NCBI GenBank assembly: GCA_011524845.1
Contig: WTJL01000019.1
Span: 10,893 to 27,000, forward strand
DNA length: 16,108 nt
Source of the DNA: Flavobacteriales bacterium
Lineage (GTDB): Bacteria; Bacteroidota; Bacteroidia; Flavobacteriales_D; Sanyastnellaceae
Direction: 5' to 3'
The notes under the pieces are model-generated. The model saw only the letters and a list, made by a program, of their open reading frames with translations. It was not told where the DNA came from and made no database searches. The stretch's first letter is position 1; the number at the start of each line of letters is the position of its first letter. Below are positions 13,199 to 16,108 of this stretch, one piece after another. A program made the translations under genes and the position numbers.

Positions 13199-16108
13199 AG
13201 GTGTGGAAAACGTGTTGCCCTGATGCGACCACGTCAAGCGGTAGATGCCGCTCGACAAGCCACTCAAGTCCAAGGTCCACAGTTCCCCGGAGTTGGCAAG
13301 GGCAGGCGTGGAAAGCACCCGTCCGTCCATTCCGACCACGCGGAGGTCGGTTGGGTGTTGGCCTGCGGCGCTTTGAAGGGTCAGCACGTCCGTCGTGGGG
13401 TTGGGGAAAACGCGCCACATGGCGCGTGCATCAGACACGCCCACCGTGGCGTCGAGGCCATCGCAATCTTGGTCGATGCCGTCGTTGGCCACGTCCACAG
13501 CGCCCGTGTAAATGGTGGCGTCGTTGTCGTTGCAGTCGCCCTCTGACGCGAGTTGACCGTCGAGGTCGACGTCGATTTCAGTGAGGGAAGGCGTCGGCAG
13601 AGGCACGTCCGTGTAGACATGCATTTCCCCAGGAGCAAACGGCATGCTTGCATTCAAGTCGGACACCTCGATGGCCTCGCCGGTCAAGTGATCGTACCAC
13701 GTGCCGGTGTGCGTGAAGCCGGGCACCATGTCGATGGCGGTGACCTTGTAGTTGCCGACCACGACGGCGTCTCCATCGGGATGCTCAAAATGCATGCGCT
13801 TTCCGTACCCGCCGCCCACGTCCACATTGAAGGAGGTGGCAGAGGGGCCAAACGCCGGGTAGTCTCGCTTCAATGCCGCAAGGGCCCCGCTGACGTCGTA
13901 CAGGTGGCGTCGCTCGGGTTCGTCGTAGTAATCCCAACGCACCGGCTTGGCAGCCACGCGGCAATCCGGGTTCACCGTTACCCCATCGCTGCACGTGTTG
14001 ATGCTGTAGTCGTAGCCCAACTCTTCAAATTGCCAAATCAGGCGTGGCCCTGGCATCAACACGTTGAAGGCCATCGTGAGCTGTTGCCGGCGCAGGGCGA
14101 TGACCTCGTCGCTGGCGTCGTAGTCCCCGTTGCTGTTTCCGAACTGAAGGTTCTTGTACATGAGCCGTTCCTCGTCGTGGCTCTCTGCGTAGGCCACCGC
14201 GTGGCGGTCTTGGAAGCTGTGGTTTTGGAAGTTGGCCCAGCTGAAGTCGTTGTCGCTGTATCCCATGCTCGCCTCTTGGTAGTTGTGCGTGGCGTTGGTC
14301 CAGAGCATGAAGCCTGCGGCATTGCCGTTTTGGCCGTTGTAGTTGGCAAGTTCCAGTTCCTCGTTGTAATCGCACCAATGCTCGAGGATCATGTACACGG
14401 AGGGGTCTTGGTTCCAGACGTGGTCTCCATATTCCTTCAGCCAATTGATGCGCTGGGCGCTGTAGCCCCCGTCGACGCCTTGCTGTTGGATGATGCCTTG
14501 CGTGAAGTCCCAGCGGAACCCGTCGATGTGGTAGTTGTCCACCCAGTGGTCGAGGTTGCGCTTGACAAAGTCGCGCGTCTTGGTGCTGCCGTGGTTCCAA
14601 TCGTAAAACCACGTGAAGCTGTGGGGGGCGCTGACGTTGAACCACGGGTTGTACGGCAACACGGTCCAATCCTCCCAGTACATTGTGATGAACGGGTTGG
14701 GTTGGTCGGCGTGGTTGTAGACCACGTCCAAGATGACGGCGATGCCGCGCTCGTGGCATGCGTCCACCAGAGACTTGAGGTCGTTCTTGGTTCCGTAGGC
14801 CTTGTCCACAGCGAAGTAGAACGTCGGGTTGTAGCCCCAGCTGTCGTTGCCGTTGAATTCATTGACCGGCATGAGCTCCAAGGCTTGCACGCCGAGGTCT
14901 TCCAAGTAATCCAGGGAGTCTTCGATGAATTTGAAGGTCCGATCTTCAGACCAGTCCCGCACCAGCAATTCGTAGATGACCAAATTTTCTTGATCGGGGC
15001 GCACAAAATCCTCGTCGGTCCAATCAAAGGGCGTTTCGCCTGGTGTCAGAACCCCCACGGGGCCGGACGTGACGTTGGCAGGGTAGGCCGGCATGTTGGG
15101 GTACGTGGTCTCAGGAATCCAAGGGTCGTTCCACTGGTCCAAGATGACTTCGGCATAGGCGTCGGCCACCCGAATGTCGTCGGGCAGGATGTGGTACTGG
15201 TACCTGTACGCCTCTCCCGGTGTCAAATCGTTCAGTTGAATCCAAAAGGTTTCGCCATCTCCCACGGCGTTCATCATGCTGGCCTCACTGAGGCTCCAGC
15301 CGTTGAAGTCGCCCACCACGAAGATGAAGTCCTTGAAAGGAGCCGTCCACTGAAGGATCACCGTGTTGTCGTCGATGTGGTTGATGCCGTCCACGATGCC
15401 CGCAGGTGGTGCGACCACGGGAGGCGTCTCGGGCATCACAAACACCGTGGCTTCCGCCGAGGCCGTGGCGCCGTCCAACGTCGCGGTGACGTTCAAGAGG
15501 TAGTCGCCCGTGGCGTCCAAGAGAAGGTCGTGGTTCAATGCGGTGCCAAAGGCCGTGGCCACTTCGACTCCGTTGACCGACAGCGAGAGGTCCGCGTCTT
15601 GCGTGGTTTGGGCCACAATTGGAAGGGTCGAGCCCAAAGTCTCGAGGGTGGAGGCTCCGCCGGGGCTTGTGAAGGCCACTTCGAACGATCCGTCGGACAC
15701 GTTGTAGAAGATGTCGCTTTCGTCCGCCGTTTTGCCCACCGCCGAGCCGTCGGCATTGCGGAACACAAACGCGAGCTGTTCGATGGTCACGCCCTCAGGG
15801 ACACCGTAATACTCCGCCAAGCTGACTCCGCCAAAGTCAAAGCTGTGGATGGTGCCCTCCACGGGGAGAAGGGTGTTGCCGTTGTTGGCCTCGCTGGTGT
15901 TGTTCCCGTTGGGCCATGGGTTTTGGACGTACTGCCAGTCCGAGGGCGATGTGCTTTCCGACGTGATGACCCCTGTGTGTGCGAACACGAAGGGGCAAGG
16001 AGGGCAAGGGGGCTCTTCGTTCAGCAAGGCGGCATTGCCTTGGCTGACGTCGTAGTACAACGTGACCACATCGTCCTGTGTGGGGAAGGCAGGTTCAGTC
16101 CAAATGAT
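13178..16108 (-). CDS. Secreted multidomain GH13 amylase with MopE-like motif and T9SS domain (5' partial)
   Basis: The frame is open to the right edge (976 residues visible), so signal peptide and true start are missing; the in-frame GTG at 16069 is not a likely start. Counting from the edge: about 1-135 is an N-terminal beta domain ('FPTQDD', 'AHTGVITSESTSPSDW', 'LAFVFRNADGS', 'DIFYNV'); 150-230 is Ig-like; about 240-330 is CBM48-like ('FIFVVGDFNGWSLSEAS'). The GH13 barrel starts near 374 ('LVIYELLVRDW'). Region I is 'ILDVVYNHAD' (Asp461, His466), region II 'GFRWD' (nucleophile Asp534), region III 'ILEHW' (acid/base Glu576) and region IV 'AESHDEE' (His644, Asp645); all catalytic residues are present. 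Residues 845-885 form a MopE-like metal-binding motif ('DVDLDG', 'GDCNDNDATIY', 'NDGIDQDCDG'). About 898-976 is a T9SS type A sorting domain ('VFPNPTTDVLTLQ'). It should degrade starch or glycogen outside the cell. It precedes the susC promoter and is probably on its own transcript or feeds into the operon. Confidence 0.93.
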   Translation of the reverse strand: MIWTEPAFPTQDDVVTLYYDVSQGNAALLNEEPPCPPCPFVFAHTGVITSESTSPSDWQYVQNPWPNGNNTSEANNGNTLLPVEGTIHSFDFGGVSLAEYYGVPEGVTIEQLAFVFRNADGSAVGKTADESDIFYNVSDGSFEVAFTSPGGASTLETLGSTLPIVAQTTQDADLSLSVNGVEVATAFGTALNHDLLLDATGDYLLNVTATLDGATASAEATVFVMPETPPVVAPPAGIVDGINHIDDNTVILQWTAPFKDFIFVVGDFNGWSLSEASMMNAVGDGETFWIQLNDLTPGEAYRYQYHILPDDIRVADAYAEVILDQWNDPWIPETTYPNMPAYPANVTSGPVGVLTPGETPFDWTDEDFVRPDQENLVIYELLVRDWSEDRTFKFIEDSLDYLEDLGVQALELMPVNEFNGNDSWGYNPTFYFAVDKAYGTKNDLKSLVDACHERGIAVILDVVYNHADQPNPFITMYWEDWTVLPYNPWFNVSAPHSFTWFYDWNHGSTKTRDFVKRNLDHWVDNYHIDGFRWDFTQGIIQQQGVDGGYSAQRINWLKEYGDHVWNQDPSVYMILEHWCDYNEELELANYNGQNGNAAGFMLWTNATHNYQEASMGYSDNDFSWANFQNHSFQDRHAVAYAESHDEERLMYKNLQFGNSNGDYDASDEVIALRRQQLTMAFNVLMPGPRLIWQFEELGYDYSINTCSDGVTVNPDCRVAAKPVRWDYYDEPERRHLYDVSGALAALKRDYPAFGPSATSFNVDVGGGYGKRMHFEHPDGDAVVVGNYKVTAIDMVPGFTHTGTWYDHLTGEAIEVSDLNASMPFAPGEMHVYTDVPLPTPSLTEIDVDLDGQLASEGDCNDNDATIYTGAVDVANDGIDQDCDGLDATVGVSDARAMWRVFPNPTTDVLTLQSAAGQHPTDLRVVGMDGRVLSTPALANSGELWTLDLSGLSSGIYRLTWSHQGNTFSTPVYKMSH

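Noticed and set aside
16067..16069. GTG at 16069 as start of the large amylase
   Set aside because: The frame is open to the right edge, there is no signal peptide after the GTG, and the residues before it continue the same domain.

Overview
The window looks like a chromosome segment from a fairly GC-rich member of the Bacteroidota. The evidence is a SusC/SusD pair, Bacteroidota-type lipoproteins, two proteins ending in type IX secretion (T9SS) sorting domains, and a promoter of the TTG-N18-TAnnTTTG type. The lineage cannot be fixed further from sequence alone. No mobile elements, tRNAs, rRNAs or CRISPR arrays were seen, and no stretch over 300 bases lacks a gene.

Layout. On the plus strand, 1-1326 is the 3' part of a beta-propeller (PD40) / carboxypeptidase-regulatory-like / OmpA-like protein, cut by the left edge. 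Everything else is on the minus strand and reads right to left. First comes a large secreted GH13 amylase (13178-16108, N-terminus cut by the right edge). After a 68-base gap holding a good promoter candidate there are seven tightly packed genes: susC (9975-13109), susD (8563-9969), a small lipoprotein (8038-8544), a two-domain exported protein in SusE position (7154-8041), a GH13 lipoprotein (4793-7150), a T9SS-tagged PQQ-type sugar dehydrogenase (3373-4782) and a second TonB-dependent receptor without the SusC N-terminal extension (1345-3360). Gaps are 5, 18, -4, 3, 10 and 12 bases, so this is almost certainly one operon. It ends at a hairpin that fills the 18 bases between two convergent genes.

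How it may work (inference). The T9SS-exported amylase and the GH13 lipoprotein cut alpha-glucan outside the cell. The small lipoprotein and the SusE-position protein may help bind glycan, and SusCD imports maltooligosaccharides. Unlike the classical Bacteroides starch system, the operon also carries an apparently intact PQQ-dependent sugar dehydrogenase, predicted to be exported by the T9SS, directly followed by a FecA-like TonB receptor. This suggests that starch breakdown is coupled to sugar oxidation at the cell surface, with the second receptor perhaps scavenging PQQ or another ligand. No regulator, alpha-glucosidase or PQQ biosynthesis gene lies in the window.
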